A DNA stretch of 64,000 bases from UBA961 sp041191145 (GTDB lineage Bacteria > Bacteroidota > Ignavibacteria > Kapaibacteriales > UBA961), in contig JBEEPK010000004.1 of NCBI GenBank assembly GCA_041191145.1, positions 1 to 64,000 of the forward strand, read 5' to 3'. Both the position numbers and the translations under genes were made by a program. Shown here piece after piece: positions 18,781 through 26,911 of the stretch. Within the stretch, counting starts at the first letter, position 1. Every line of letters starts with the position of its first letter. The notes under the pieces were generated by a model. That model saw only the letters and a program-made list of their open reading frames with translations, was not told the origin of the DNA and ran no database searches.

Positions 18781-19761
18781 TCAATAGGAATAGCGTTTTG
18801 CATCGCCGGTTGCAAGTGGTGCAAGATCGCGATGTTCGAGTCTGCGAACACCAATCAAGCGGGTATCATAATACGTACTTTCAAGTGAAGAAACCGTTAC
18901 GCCATAGCGTGAACTCGCATGAGCGAAGAGATTGTCTCCAAGATAAATACCTACATGAGATACATACACTTCTTTGCGTGTGTGGAAGAAAACCAAATCA
19001 CCAAATTTCATTTCTGATCTATTGCGGATTGGTCTTCCTACATTCCATTGTGTTGCAGCTGTTCTTGGGAGTGTGATGTCTCCCGCGCCTGCAAACACAG
19101 CCCTTGTGAATGCTGAACAATCAATTCCTGATTTTGAAGTACCACCATAAATATATGTGGTGCCTACCCAGTTCATGATTTCATCCATAATGGCTTTTCT
19201 GGCAATTCCACCATCAGTGGTTTCATTCGATGAAGGATCATTTGGATCGCTGTCGATATATGAAAGCCATAATGAACGGAATGCATCCATGTCAACTACC
19301 ACATCGTCTTCTTCTTCAAGTTCAGATAAATCCTCACCTTGAGAAAGCATGTCGCCGGAAACGGCATCTGATGCGGTTAATTCACCTTGATCAATGTGAG
19401 TTGTATTTGACTGTTGTTCTGAGAGAGCCTCGGCAATAGAGCCAGTATTCGTGGCGATGTCCGTTGTCGGGGTTAGGTCGGATTCCGATTGTAAACCGGC
19501 CAGTCTTGACAAATCATCATTATTGTTGAGATAGTCGAAAGCAAGTCTCTTGCCTGCAACTTTATCACATTTTGTTTTTGAAACATGTACGATTTGATAA
19601 CGCTTCTTTGATTTCTTTTTCTTAGAAGCTACTCGTTTCGTTACCTTTCGCTTGTCCGATTTTTTTCGGGCAGCATATGAGCTATTGGTTGGCAAAGCTA
19701 AAGCAATCACGAAGAGAACCAAGCTGAGCCAGAAAGGTACGAGGGGTATGGACTTACGCAT
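18781..19761 (-). CDS. NlpC/P60 family peptidoglycan endopeptidase
   Basis: A 326-residue secreted cell-wall hydrolase. The frame is open to 19920, but the ATG at 19761 follows AGGTGATT and gives a signal peptide (FWLSLVLFVIALALPTNSSYA). Next comes a lysine-rich tract (KKSDKRKVTKRVASKKKKSKK), a long acidic and threonine/serine-rich linker, and a C-terminal NlpC/P60 domain with catalytic Cys (GIDCSAFTRAVF), His (YVSHVGIYLGDNLF) and a third polar residue (FAHASS). Such enzymes cut D-Glu-diaminopimelate bonds in peptidoglycan stems. It is convergent with the phosphodiester glycosidase gene, which has the same signal-peptide-plus-lysine-tract layout. Confidence 0.92.
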   Translation of the reverse strand: MRKSIPLVPFWLSLVLFVIALALPTNSSYAARKKSDKRKVTKRVASKKKKSKKRYQIVHVSKTKCDKVAGKRLAFDYLNNNDDLSRLAGLQSESDLTPTTDIATNTGSIAEALSEQQSNTTHIDQGELTASDAVSGDMLSQGEDLSELEEEDDVVVDMDAFRSLWLSYIDSDPNDPSSNETTDGGIARKAIMDEIMNWVGTTYIYGGTSKSGIDCSAFTRAVFAGAGDITLPRTAATQWNVGRPIRNRSEMKFGDLVFFHTRKEVYVSHVGIYLGDNLFAHASSRYGVTVSSLESTYYDTRLIGVRRLEHRDLAPLATGDAKRYSY

Positions 19762-19876
19762 AATCACCTCTGTAATTGATAAAAATACCTTGTCTGGTAG
19801 TATGGTGCCGATCCTGTGAGGAGGTATCGACGTTCTTCCGGGCGGCGCGTCTGTTGAGCCGATAGCGGAAGCTGAA

Positions 19877-21568
19877 TTAGCGTTCTCTGAAACGTACTCT
19901 TTCGAGTGAAATCGTTCCAAAGACTCCCGGGCGGAGACCGATAACGGAAGTTTGTGCTAATCGATAGTTAACTGTGTAATATAAAAACACCCAAGGAGCT
20001 TGCTCAATAATGATGCGCTCCATTTCATTGTATGCTTTGAATCTTTGTTCAGGTTTAATGCCCGGCCAAAGAGCCAATTCATACAGTGAATCAACACTTC
20101 GATGCGAAAATCTTGTGTCATTCAGGCCTTTGGGTGAGGCCATTTTCGAATAAAAAAGTGCGAGTACATTCTCCGGATCGGGATAATCCGCAATCCAATT
20201 CCCACGCCAGAAACCAAGTTTCCCTGAGTGCATCATTGATGAATGTTCGGGAAAATTGACCTGTCTCAAAGCGACTTTGATGCCGAACTTGAGCCATTGT
20301 TGTTGTAATGCCTCAACTACTTGCACTGTGGTCGCATTATTTCCGGATTGAAGTATTATCTCAGGCAAACCTTGTCCGCCCGGATAACCTGCTTCCATTA
20401 ATAATGCTTTTGCTTTGACAGGGTCATATGTATATCCTTTGACTTCATTAGAAAAGCCGGGCATTGTCGGGGATAAAGGTCCATGCTCTGCAGGAATCCC
20501 TTTTCCTTTTAAGACATATTTGCAAAGTGCCTTGCGGTCAATCGCATAATTCAGAGCTTGTCTGATTGCTTTTGATTTCCACAAAGGCAAGCGTGATGTT
20601 TCGGCATTTGCAGATTCGTCAAGCATAATTCCACAAAAAACTATGTCTTGTGACTCTTCTCTATGAAGCGTGTGACTTGCATATGATTCAGTGAGCTTGT
20701 CATTCTCAAGAACCTTCGGCAGAAAAATCGGATCTATGGAGAGAATCATATCGAGATTCCCATTATCATATTCCAAAAATTCTGTTTTTGTGTCCTTAAT
20801 GAATTGTACAATGACAGTATCCAAATAGGGTAATCTCTGTCCGGATTCGTCAAACTCATGATACAATGAATTGCGTTTGAGCTCAATGAATCTGTCTGGC
20901 TCCCATCTATGAAATGCAAATGGGCCGGTTCCTATCGGGTGATTTCCAAATGATGTACCATATAATTGAATCGCTTCTTTCGGCACGATTCTGCAATATG
21001 GCATTGTCAATAAGGAAAGCAATGGTGCAAAAGGCTTGTTCAAAACCAGTGACACCGTGCTGTCATTAATAACTCTTATCCCTTCAATATGCCGATTGCC
21101 CTCTCCAAGCTTAGTGGCTTCATGAAATTCTTCGGCACCGGAAAATCGGTCGCGAAAAATCCAAAAACCCGTAGTCTTTGTTCGGGCATCGCAAATCCGC
21201 TCAAAACTGAATTTCACATCTTCTGCCTTGAATTTCCTCGTAAATGAGGGAGCTTTAAAGCATGAGTCTCTGTGAAATGAAATATCCGTACGAAGCGAAA
21301 ATGTCCAAGTCAAACCTGTTTCATCAATAGTCCAAGACTTTGCAAGTCCCGGAATAATCGCTCCATTGGAATCCAATTTCACCAAAGTCTCAAAGATATG
21401 ACCTCCAATATGAATCGGTCCGGATATTCCGGCCATTGCGGGGTCAAGAGTTGTTAAACCCTGTGGTTCATTATAGGTGAATGTCGCATCTTTTTTAGTG
21501 ACTGCATCTCCGCAAGAAGCGAATGATACAGTGCTTAGTATGATGCAAATCTGTATTCCTATTTTCAA
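19877..21568 (-). CDS. Peptide-type ABC transporter substrate-binding lipoprotein (SBP family 5)
   Basis: A periplasmic binding protein of the OppA/DppA class (EPQGLTTLDPAMAG, GLAKSWTIDETGLTWTFSLR, FEDVKFSFERI-like segment, NPIGTGPF-like HPIGTGPFAFHRW, LNYAIDRKALCKYVLKGKGIPA). A lipobox-like end (STVSFASC) indicates a lipid anchor. The frame is open to 21730, but 54 residues before the signal are atypical. A TTG at 21568 (LKIGIQICIILSTVSFASC) gives a normal lipoprotein of 563 residues, while ATG 21688 or 21730 remain possible. No permease or ATPase genes are adjacent. The substrate may be a peptide, but family 5 proteins also bind sugars, nickel and haem. Confidence 0.85.
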   Translation of the reverse strand: MKIGIQICIILSTVSFASCGDAVTKKDATFTYNEPQGLTTLDPAMAGISGPIHIGGHIFETLVKLDSNGAIIPGLAKSWTIDETGLTWTFSLRTDISFHRDSCFKAPSFTRKFKAEDVKFSFERICDARTKTTGFWIFRDRFSGAEEFHEATKLGEGNRHIEGIRVINDSTVSLVLNKPFAPLLSLLTMPYCRIVPKEAIQLYGTSFGNHPIGTGPFAFHRWEPDRFIELKRNSLYHEFDESGQRLPYLDTVIVQFIKDTKTEFLEYDNGNLDMILSIDPIFLPKVLENDKLTESYASHTLHREESQDIVFCGIMLDESANAETSRLPLWKSKAIRQALNYAIDRKALCKYVLKGKGIPAEHGPLSPTMPGFSNEVKGYTYDPVKAKALLMEAGYPGGQGLPEIILQSGNNATTVQVVEALQQQWLKFGIKVALRQVNFPEHSSMMHSGKLGFWRGNWIADYPDPENVLALFYSKMASPKGLNDTRFSHRSVDSLYELALWPGIKPEQRFKAYNEMERIIIEQAPWVFLYYTVNYRLAQTSVIGLRPGVFGTISLERVRFRER

Positions 21569-21868
21569 AGAACTATCTGCTTCGTGGAAGAAGCAGTCTT
21601 TCAGTTTACGAAGAAAGTATGTAAACCAAGAGTCTGCAACTAAAGAATTTTTTTTCACATAGCCAAGTAAATCAAGAACTTGCATCATTTTGTAGGGTAA
21701 ATTGAGTATAAATGAACAAAGTGGTATCAATCGTTACAACTCGTTCTCTTTCAATTAATTATGAAAAAATACCGCAAAATGGTTTATGGCGATTTTTGCG
21801 ATTAAACTTTTTTCGGAGTGTGGAAAAAAACTGACATATCGGGTATCGGAAAGGCATATTTTTGCCAA

Positions 21869-22414
21869 ATGAAGATGTCATCACTACAAAAATCACTCTT
21901 TGCGAGTTTCTTGTTTTTCGTCACACTCTGGTTTGGCGGTGGTTTGATTCGCACAGCCATTGGTTTTGATGTATTCCTACCCGGAACTTTGGACATCAAG
22001 CCATTCTTACATCAAGAACAAATTAACTATTCTCTTCGATTGATGGGAATCACAGCGTATTATACCATTGCGGGATATGTTCTTGGTTTTTTGAGTGCTT
22101 TGATTCTCATGTTTACACTTAAAGGGAATATTAAGAAGAGAGGCTGGCTATTTATGGGCGCAAGTTTGTTTTTCTTATTTGCACCTTATGAATTTTATCT
22201 TGCTTGGCTTGATCTTCAATTGATTTATCGTGTCAATGCAATTGATTTTGTAAATTTGCTTAAGGACGATGGTTTACTGATACTGTTCAAACAGCGCTTC
22301 CATCCATGGATGACGGCAATCGGTTTCCTCTCCTTACTCTCCTATATCACCGCACTTCTCTTTTTGGCGTGGCAGCCGCTGAAAGCACATGAGAAAGCGG
22401 AACATGTACAATGA
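21869..22414 (+). CDS. Small integral membrane protein, function unknown
   Basis: Not recognised. From the ATG at 21869 it has 181 residues with four hydrophobic segments: KSLFASFLFFVTLWFGGG, YYTIAGYVLGFLSALILMF, LFMGASLFFLFAPYEFYLAW and FLSLLSYITALLFLAW. It ends in a short charged tail. A GTG at 21818 extends the frame by 17 residues, and the ATG at 21875 is a third option. It is followed 17 bases later by a small conserved gene, so the two are probably cotranscribed and end at the shared terminator near 22750. Confidence 0.65.
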   Translation: MKMSSLQKSLFASFLFFVTLWFGGGLIRTAIGFDVFLPGTLDIKPFLHQEQINYSLRLMGITAYYTIAGYVLGFLSALILMFTLKGNIKKRGWLFMGASLFFLFAPYEFYLAWLDLQLIYRVNAIDFVNLLKDDGLLILFKQRFHPWMTAIGFLSLLSYITALLFLAWQPLKAHEKAEHVQ

Positions 22415-22431
22415 TTTTTCATTGAAAAACC

Positions 22432-22728
22432 GTGAAACTACAAAGCATATTAGATGACATGCTCACATTGGCGCATGATCTGAATTACTCTGTTCGCAGA
22501 GAAAAGGGAAATTTCCGTGGCGGGGATTGTCGTGTCAATGATGATCGGTATATCGTCCTGAATTCACTGATTCCATTGGAATCTCGGGTAGTATTACTGG
22601 CAAGAATCCTGGCTAAACATGATTTGAAGGATATGCCAGTCAAGCCTGCAGTGAAAGCAGTGATAGAGAAAGAAAAGGGAAAAGATGATACAGGTCGTAC
22701 TATTGAAATGGAATTTTCGACTGAATAA
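22432..22728 (+). CDS. Small conserved hypothetical protein
   Basis: A 98-residue soluble protein starting at GTG 22432. The pattern NYSVRREKGNFRGGDCRVNDDRYIVLNS followed by LESRVVLLARILAKHDL resembles small uncharacterised proteins found widely in Bacteroidota and Chlorobiota (predicted strands, then a helix). The C-terminal third is charged and may be disordered. No function is assigned. The Cys in GGDCRV is part of the recognisable core. It lies directly after the small membrane protein and before a strong bidirectional terminator. Confidence 0.7.
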   Translation: MKLQSILDDMLTLAHDLNYSVRREKGNFRGGDCRVNDDRYIVLNSLIPLESRVVLLARILAKHDLKDMPVKPAVKAVIEKEKGKDDTGRTIEMEFSTE

Positions 22729-22730
22729 TG

Positions 22731-22769
22731 AAAAGCCCCCAATGAGATAAATACTCTTGGGGGCTTTTT
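22731..22769. terminator. Bidirectional terminator between the 22432 gene and dnaN
   Basis: AAAAGCCCCCAA-GAG pairs with CTC-TTGGGGGCTTTTT (22735-22764) on both strands; it serves the plus-strand small gene and the minus-strand dnaN. Confidence 0.92.
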
Positions 22770-22783
22770 GATGTTATTCTATA

Positions 22784-23893
22784 TTAGCTTAGTCGAACCG
22801 GCATCACAAGTATGAGAATATCGCTGTTTTCGGATGTTGGTTCAATTAATACCGCTCTGTTTGGGGAAGAAAATGATAATCTGACCATACCGGCCTCATC
22901 ACCGGACAATTGCTGAAGGGCCTCTTCCAAGTATCTGTGATTAAATCCAATCTCAAATGTATCAGAACCTGAAAATTCGCATACTGTGGATTCATCAGCA
23001 TTGCTTCCTGTTTCATCGTCTTCGCCATGTACATGAACTCTGTTCGGGGTAAGCGTGATCTTGATTTGTCTGCTTGTGCTGCTTGTAAAGAGAGCAACCC
23101 GCTTGATCACTCCTGCCAGATCCTTCTGATTGACCATGGCAATCTTGTCATTATCAACCGGTATCACATTTTCATAAGGAGGGAAACGCTCATCAATGAT
23201 GCGTGTGATGACTGTAGTGTCTGACATTGCAAAGCGAGCATGAGTACGGGTAACGGACATATCAACATTTGAATCCACTTTGCGCAGTACATCCATAGCT
23301 CTTGAAGGAATGATCACATCAAGATCATCAGGGAAATGTTCGCCACGGACAATAACGCGCGCCAAGCGATAACTATCTGTGGAAACCCCAATCACATGAT
23401 TGCCGCGGAACTGAAACAGTACGCCAGTCATGGCAGGTCGATACTCATCATCAGAAACGGCAAACATTGTTCTATTTGCTATCTTCATTGCATCAGCTGC
23501 GGATAGCAATGCATGTTCGCCCTCAGGGAAAACAGGCTGTTGGGGATAATCGGCACTGTCCATTCCTTTCATTGTAAATGAACCACCACTTGTTCTGAAA
23601 GTGATATCCAAATTGGAATTGATTTCAATCAACAATGCTCCTTCCTGTCCAAGCGAGCGCAATAGCTCATGTAATTTTCTTGCCGGAATCAAGACTGTTC
23701 CTTGCTCTTCAACCATGCAAGGAACATGTGTCGAAATGGTCATTTCCTGATCAGATGCAATTAAATCCAACCCTGTCTTTGAGGCGGTGCAATGCACATG
23801 TTCTAAAACAGGAAGTGTTGAACGAGGTGGAATCGCAGGCAAAACGCGCTGCATAGCTTTTTGAAAATCACCGAGTGAGATTGAAAATTTCAT
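22784..23893 (-). CDS. dnaN: DNA polymerase III beta subunit (sliding clamp)
   Basis: DnaN forms the dimeric ring that holds DNA polymerase on template. The 369-residue length is typical. Family features include the N-terminal LPVLEHVHCTAS, the middle TEFSMKGMD-like SFTMKGMDSADYPQQP, GVLFQFRGNHVIGVSTDSYRLA, IPSRAMDVL, DERFPPYENVIP and the C-terminal VLIEPTSENSDILILVMPVRL, which forms the partner-binding cleft. dnaN is often next to dnaA, but here dnaA is about 15 kb away on the opposite strand. The HPr gene lies 35 bases upstream in the same direction. Confidence 0.97.
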   Translation of the reverse strand: MKFSISLGDFQKAMQRVLPAIPPRSTLPVLEHVHCTASKTGLDLIASDQEMTISTHVPCMVEEQGTVLIPARKLHELLRSLGQEGALLIEINSNLDITFRTSGGSFTMKGMDSADYPQQPVFPEGEHALLSAADAMKIANRTMFAVSDDEYRPAMTGVLFQFRGNHVIGVSTDSYRLARVIVRGEHFPDDLDVIIPSRAMDVLRKVDSNVDMSVTRTHARFAMSDTTVITRIIDERFPPYENVIPVDNDKIAMVNQKDLAGVIKRVALFTSSTSRQIKITLTPNRVHVHGEDDETGSNADESTVCEFSGSDTFEIGFNHRYLEEALQQLSGDEAGMVRLSFSSPNRAVLIEPTSENSDILILVMPVRLS

Positions 23894-23928
23894 GAGAATG
23901 CGGGTGATGATTTATGAAAGTGAATATC

Positions 23929-24195
23929 TTATAATTCGCCAAATCCGGAACTGAAAAACAAAGTGATATCATCCATTGCTTGTTTCTCATCAGGACCATC
24001 AACTGTTACTTCTAATTTGCAACCAAGTTCAGCAGCCAAAGTCATGACTCCAATGATACTCTTTGCATTGATGGAAAATCCGTCCCTGTTAAGGAAAATT
24101 TCGGATTTGTATTTTGCGGCAAGTTTAACAAGCGAAGCTGCAGGTCTTGTATGAAGACCAGCTCTATTTTTAACGGTTACGGTTGATACTAGCAT
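23929..24195 (-). CDS. HPr family phosphocarrier protein
   Basis: An 88-residue HPr-like protein. The phosphoryl-accepting histidine is in NRAGLHTRPAA (His15) and a regulatory-type serine sits in NAKSIIGVMTLAAELG. Residues typical of HPr, such as VTVDGPDEKQAMDDI, are present. In the PTS, HPr passes phosphate from enzyme I to sugar-specific EII proteins. No EI, EII or HPr kinase is in the window, so a regulatory role instead of sugar import is possible in this lineage. It is encoded just upstream of dnaN in the same direction. Confidence 0.93.
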   Translation of the reverse strand: MLVSTVTVKNRAGLHTRPAASLVKLAAKYKSEIFLNRDGFSINAKSIIGVMTLAAELGCKLEVTVDGPDEKQAMDDITLFFSSGFGEL

Positions 24196-24307
24196 AGTGA
24201 TTCAATTCGAGTTATTGTCTGATAATGGACCAGGTTTTATTGCGGGATTTGGTAAATACCATGATCAGATAGAAAATATACAAATTCTTATGACCTGAAT
24301 TCATGGA

Positions 24308-24323
24308 AAATTGTCAACAATTT
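24308..24323. promoter_or_regulatory. 16-bp palindrome upstream of gmhA
   Basis: AAATTGTCAACAATTT is a perfect inverted repeat with a two-base centre, about 60 bases upstream of the gmhA -7 element. It has the look of a dimeric repressor site, but its regulator is unknown and chance is possible. Confidence 0.3.
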
Positions 24324-24379
24324 GTCCACAATGATAGCGAATGCCGAGAGGATGTCCAAGTTAGCAATCGAGTAAATCG

Positions 24380-24387
24380 TATTTTTG
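24380..24387 (+). promoter_or_regulatory. Bacteroidota-type -7 element for gmhA
   Basis: TATTTTTG matches TAnnTTTG and ends 41 bases before the gmhA start. No TTG at the expected -33 position. Confidence 0.5.
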
Positions 24388-24428
24388 AAACAATGGTTCC
24401 GTATTTCTAAGTCCAGAGGCCAATTATC

Positions 24429-25022
24429 ATGTCTTTTTCATCAGCCATTCGAACAACAATTGAAGATTCAATTGCTACAAAACAAGCATTGCTTGCTAGT
24501 CAGTCTGAAGCCATTGAAAGAACCGGAATACTGCTTGCTGAGAAATTGAAAGCAGGCGGCAAGATTATGTTCTGTGGAAATGGCGGAAGTGCTGCAGATA
24601 GCCAACATCTAGCCGCTGAACTGGTGGTCAGATTACGAAGCTCCGTGAATCGCGCAGCAATTCCTGCAATGGCATTGACAGTTGATCCTTCCATCATGAC
24701 AGCTGGTGGAAATGACATCGGTTTCGAAAATGTTTTTGCTCGCTGCGTTGAAGCATATGGTCGCTCGGGTGATGTGCTCATAGGCATTTCCACATCTGGT
24801 AATTCACAAAATGTGAAACTTGCCATGGAAAAGGCAAAACAACAAGGGGTATATGTCATTGGTCTTTTGGGTGGCTCCGGGGGTTTTCTCCTTCAAGAAA
24901 GTGACGATGCTGTTGTGGTGCCAAGTTCGGTTACGGCACGAATCCAAGAGTCGCATATCATGATTGGTCATATTTGGTGCGAAATGGTGGAAGAGATTCT
25001 ATTCCCTGAGTTATTCACCTGA
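24429..25022 (+). CDS. gmhA: Phosphoheptose isomerase
   Basis: GmhA converts sedoheptulose 7-phosphate to D-glycero-D-manno-heptose 7-phosphate, the first step towards the ADP-heptose of LPS inner core. The SIS-domain motifs FCGNGGSAADSQHLAAEL (with the active-site Glu), ALTVDPSIMTAGGNDIGFENVF, GISTSGNSQNV and the C-terminal IQESHIMIGHIWCEMVEE with the catalytic-site His are all present. The length of 197 residues is normal. It overlaps the convergent comEC end by 12 bases. A heptosyltransferase-type gene at 54.3 kb suits heptose-containing LPS. Confidence 0.95.
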   Translation: MSFSSAIRTTIEDSIATKQALLASQSEAIERTGILLAEKLKAGGKIMFCGNGGSAADSQHLAAELVVRLRSSVNRAAIPAMALTVDPSIMTAGGNDIGFENVFARCVEAYGRSGDVLIGISTSGNSQNVKLAMEKAKQQGVYVIGLLGGSGGFLLQESDDAVVVPSSVTARIQESHIMIGHIWCEMVEEILFPELFT

Positions 25023-26831
25023 TTCAATTGAATTATTCAAAATATTAAGACATAGTCTCATTGTTTCTCGATTACATTCCTTCATGCGGAAGGTAGTGTC
25101 CAATGCCTGTATGGAAATTGCAATCTGTCTAGCTGCCTTTCCTGAATATATGAGTTGAGATGCATTGTGATGCTGAACAATGTATTGAATCAATGCTTTG
25201 TCATTACCCTTGAAACGCATTCTGTCTCTGTCCAATATTAGTATGTCCTTGCCAATCAATCCCACAAGAATGTCTTTTCTTCTCAGAAACTGAAGCTTAT
25301 CCTTTTCATCAATTGTAATCTCTGCAAAAATTTCATGCATGCCAATCATGAATATGATTGAACATATGCCGGAAATGAACAATTGCATTCTGCTATTGGA
25401 ACGATATGCAATCAGGATTGATGCAATGATCATGAGTGATATCCATATTGAAAATTCCCCTCGATATGCAATCCAATCTAATTTTGAAATGAGTAGATGT
25501 AATTCATCTGTAATTACAATGATTTGATGAGCAGACATTGCAAAAAGCTCTGCAAGATAAACGCTGAATGAAAAGCAAATCACCGCGATGATTGTCCAAC
25601 AAAGTGCAAGGGTGAACATCGGGATAAATATGAGATTTGCAATTGGTGAAATGAATGAAATCATTTCGAAATGCCATGCAGTCAATGGAAGTAGAATCAA
25701 CATTGCCGACATTGAAGTTGATAGTGAGTGTGCAATCCATTTTGGAAAAATTTTCTGATGAGTTAAATGAAGATATTGGGGCAAGAAAATCAATCCGAAC
25801 ATGCCGGCCATAGACATCTGAAATCCAATTGAAGAGAGTAATGTTGGATCGAGTGAAATCATGAATCCTCCAACAGTCAGTAGAATATGTATTCCATGTG
25901 CTTTTCTTTGAAGTGAGAATATCGTGTAACCAAGAGATGTCATCATGCAAGCACGAATTGCCGGTGGGTCCCAATGAATGATCTCCAAAAACACAATCAA
26001 TGAAAGTATGAGTAATGCATTTCTTATGATGAGTGAAGGAATCCACGAAAGAAGAAAAAGTATCATCAATGATATTATTCCAGCGTGAAATCCACTCACC
26101 GATAATATGTGTGCTGTACCCAATAAGACAAAGGCATTTCGAAGATCAGATGAAATATCCGATGTCTCTCCGAGTACTATGCCTTTGATTAATGGTACAC
26201 TTTCCTTTGGAAAAATTCTACTCAATGCAATATCAATCCACTCACGAATGTACCTGATGAAAGAATAAATGCCATTGTTCGCGGATTGAATGATGGCTGT
26301 CTCTTTCACCATAATGAGAAATTGCATGTTCTTGCTTTGTAGATAGTTCATTTGATCAAACTGGCCGCTCAATTCAGCTTTATCGGGATTTGAAGCAATT
26401 CCTCGAACCTGAATTTCCATACCTTCTTTGAGTGCCAATCGTGAACCTGTGAAGCGAAGTAGAATCCTGCAATGCTCTATTCGAGGCAATTGAGGCGTGT
26501 CTAAATACCCTTTGATGATGCACTGCGTGAAATTATTTTTCTCAGAAATTTCCTGAATTCTTCCTTTTGCAATGGCCTTGAATCGAATGGCATGTCCTTT
26601 TACACCAATAATATTCATGGAATCTGCTTCGGCATGAATACACATTCCTAGGAGTATCGCAGATAGAATTTTCCCGATGGGTAAGATTATAGAAAGGAAA
26701 GCCATGAATATCGACATGATTATTAAATACACCGAATCAATGCGGATATCAAGTATGCTATGTATGCTAATTCCCAGAAGCATGAATAGCACGATGAAAA
26801 GCGTGGGTATCATGGAATATTTGAAAGTCAT
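25011..26831 (-). CDS. comEC: ComEC/Rec2 family DNA uptake channel protein
   Basis: A 606-residue polytopic membrane protein. The competence motif GTAHILSVSGFHAGI, an upstream GIVLGETSDISSDLRNAF and WDPPAIRACMMTSLG identify the ComEC core that conducts transforming DNA across the inner membrane. N-terminally there are membrane helices and a periplasmic OB-like segment (IRFKAIAKGRIQEIS). The large C-terminal metallo-beta-lactamase domain of long ComEC proteins is absent; only about 90 residues follow the last helices. TTG at 26855 opens the frame but lies at a terminator T run. The ATG at 26831 with GGGGACGAG before it is preferred. Confidence 0.9.
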   Translation of the reverse strand: MTFKYSMIPTLFIVLFMLLGISIHSILDIRIDSVYLIIMSIFMAFLSIILPIGKILSAILLGMCIHAEADSMNIIGVKGHAIRFKAIAKGRIQEISEKNNFTQCIIKGYLDTPQLPRIEHCRILLRFTGSRLALKEGMEIQVRGIASNPDKAELSGQFDQMNYLQSKNMQFLIMVKETAIIQSANNGIYSFIRYIREWIDIALSRIFPKESVPLIKGIVLGETSDISSDLRNAFVLLGTAHILSVSGFHAGIISLMILFLLSWIPSLIIRNALLILSLIVFLEIIHWDPPAIRACMMTSLGYTIFSLQRKAHGIHILLTVGGFMISLDPTLLSSIGFQMSMAGMFGLIFLPQYLHLTHQKIFPKWIAHSLSTSMSAMLILLPLTAWHFEMISFISPIANLIFIPMFTLALCWTIIAVICFSFSVYLAELFAMSAHQIIVITDELHLLISKLDWIAYRGEFSIWISLMIIASILIAYRSNSRMQLFISGICSIIFMIGMHEIFAEITIDEKDKLQFLRRKDILVGLIGKDILILDRDRMRFKGNDKALIQYIVQHHNASQLIYSGKAARQIAISIQALDTTFRMKECNRETMRLCLNILNNSIESGE

Positions 26832-26854
26832 CTCGTCCCCTAATTGAACATTCA

Positions 26855-26885
26855 AAAATAAAAAAGCCGCCCAAATTGGACGGCT
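26855..26885 (-). terminator. Rho-independent terminator after the amidohydrolase gene
   Basis: On the minus strand AGCCGTCCAA and TTGGGCGGCT pair (26865-26885, one wobble/mismatch), followed by a long T run TTTTTTATTTTTG. Confidence 0.88.
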
Positions 26886-26911
26886 CTTGCATTTCTACCG
26901 ATAATCACTGA

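Noticed and set aside
19762..19920. N-terminal extension of the NlpC/P60 gene to 19920
   Set aside because: The extension lies before a clear AGGTGATT-ATG start and signal peptide and has no protein-like character.
21810..21825. TGTGGAAAA near 21815, a DnaA-box-like site
   Set aside because: A single site at the start of an unrelated membrane protein gene, with no cluster; likely chance.
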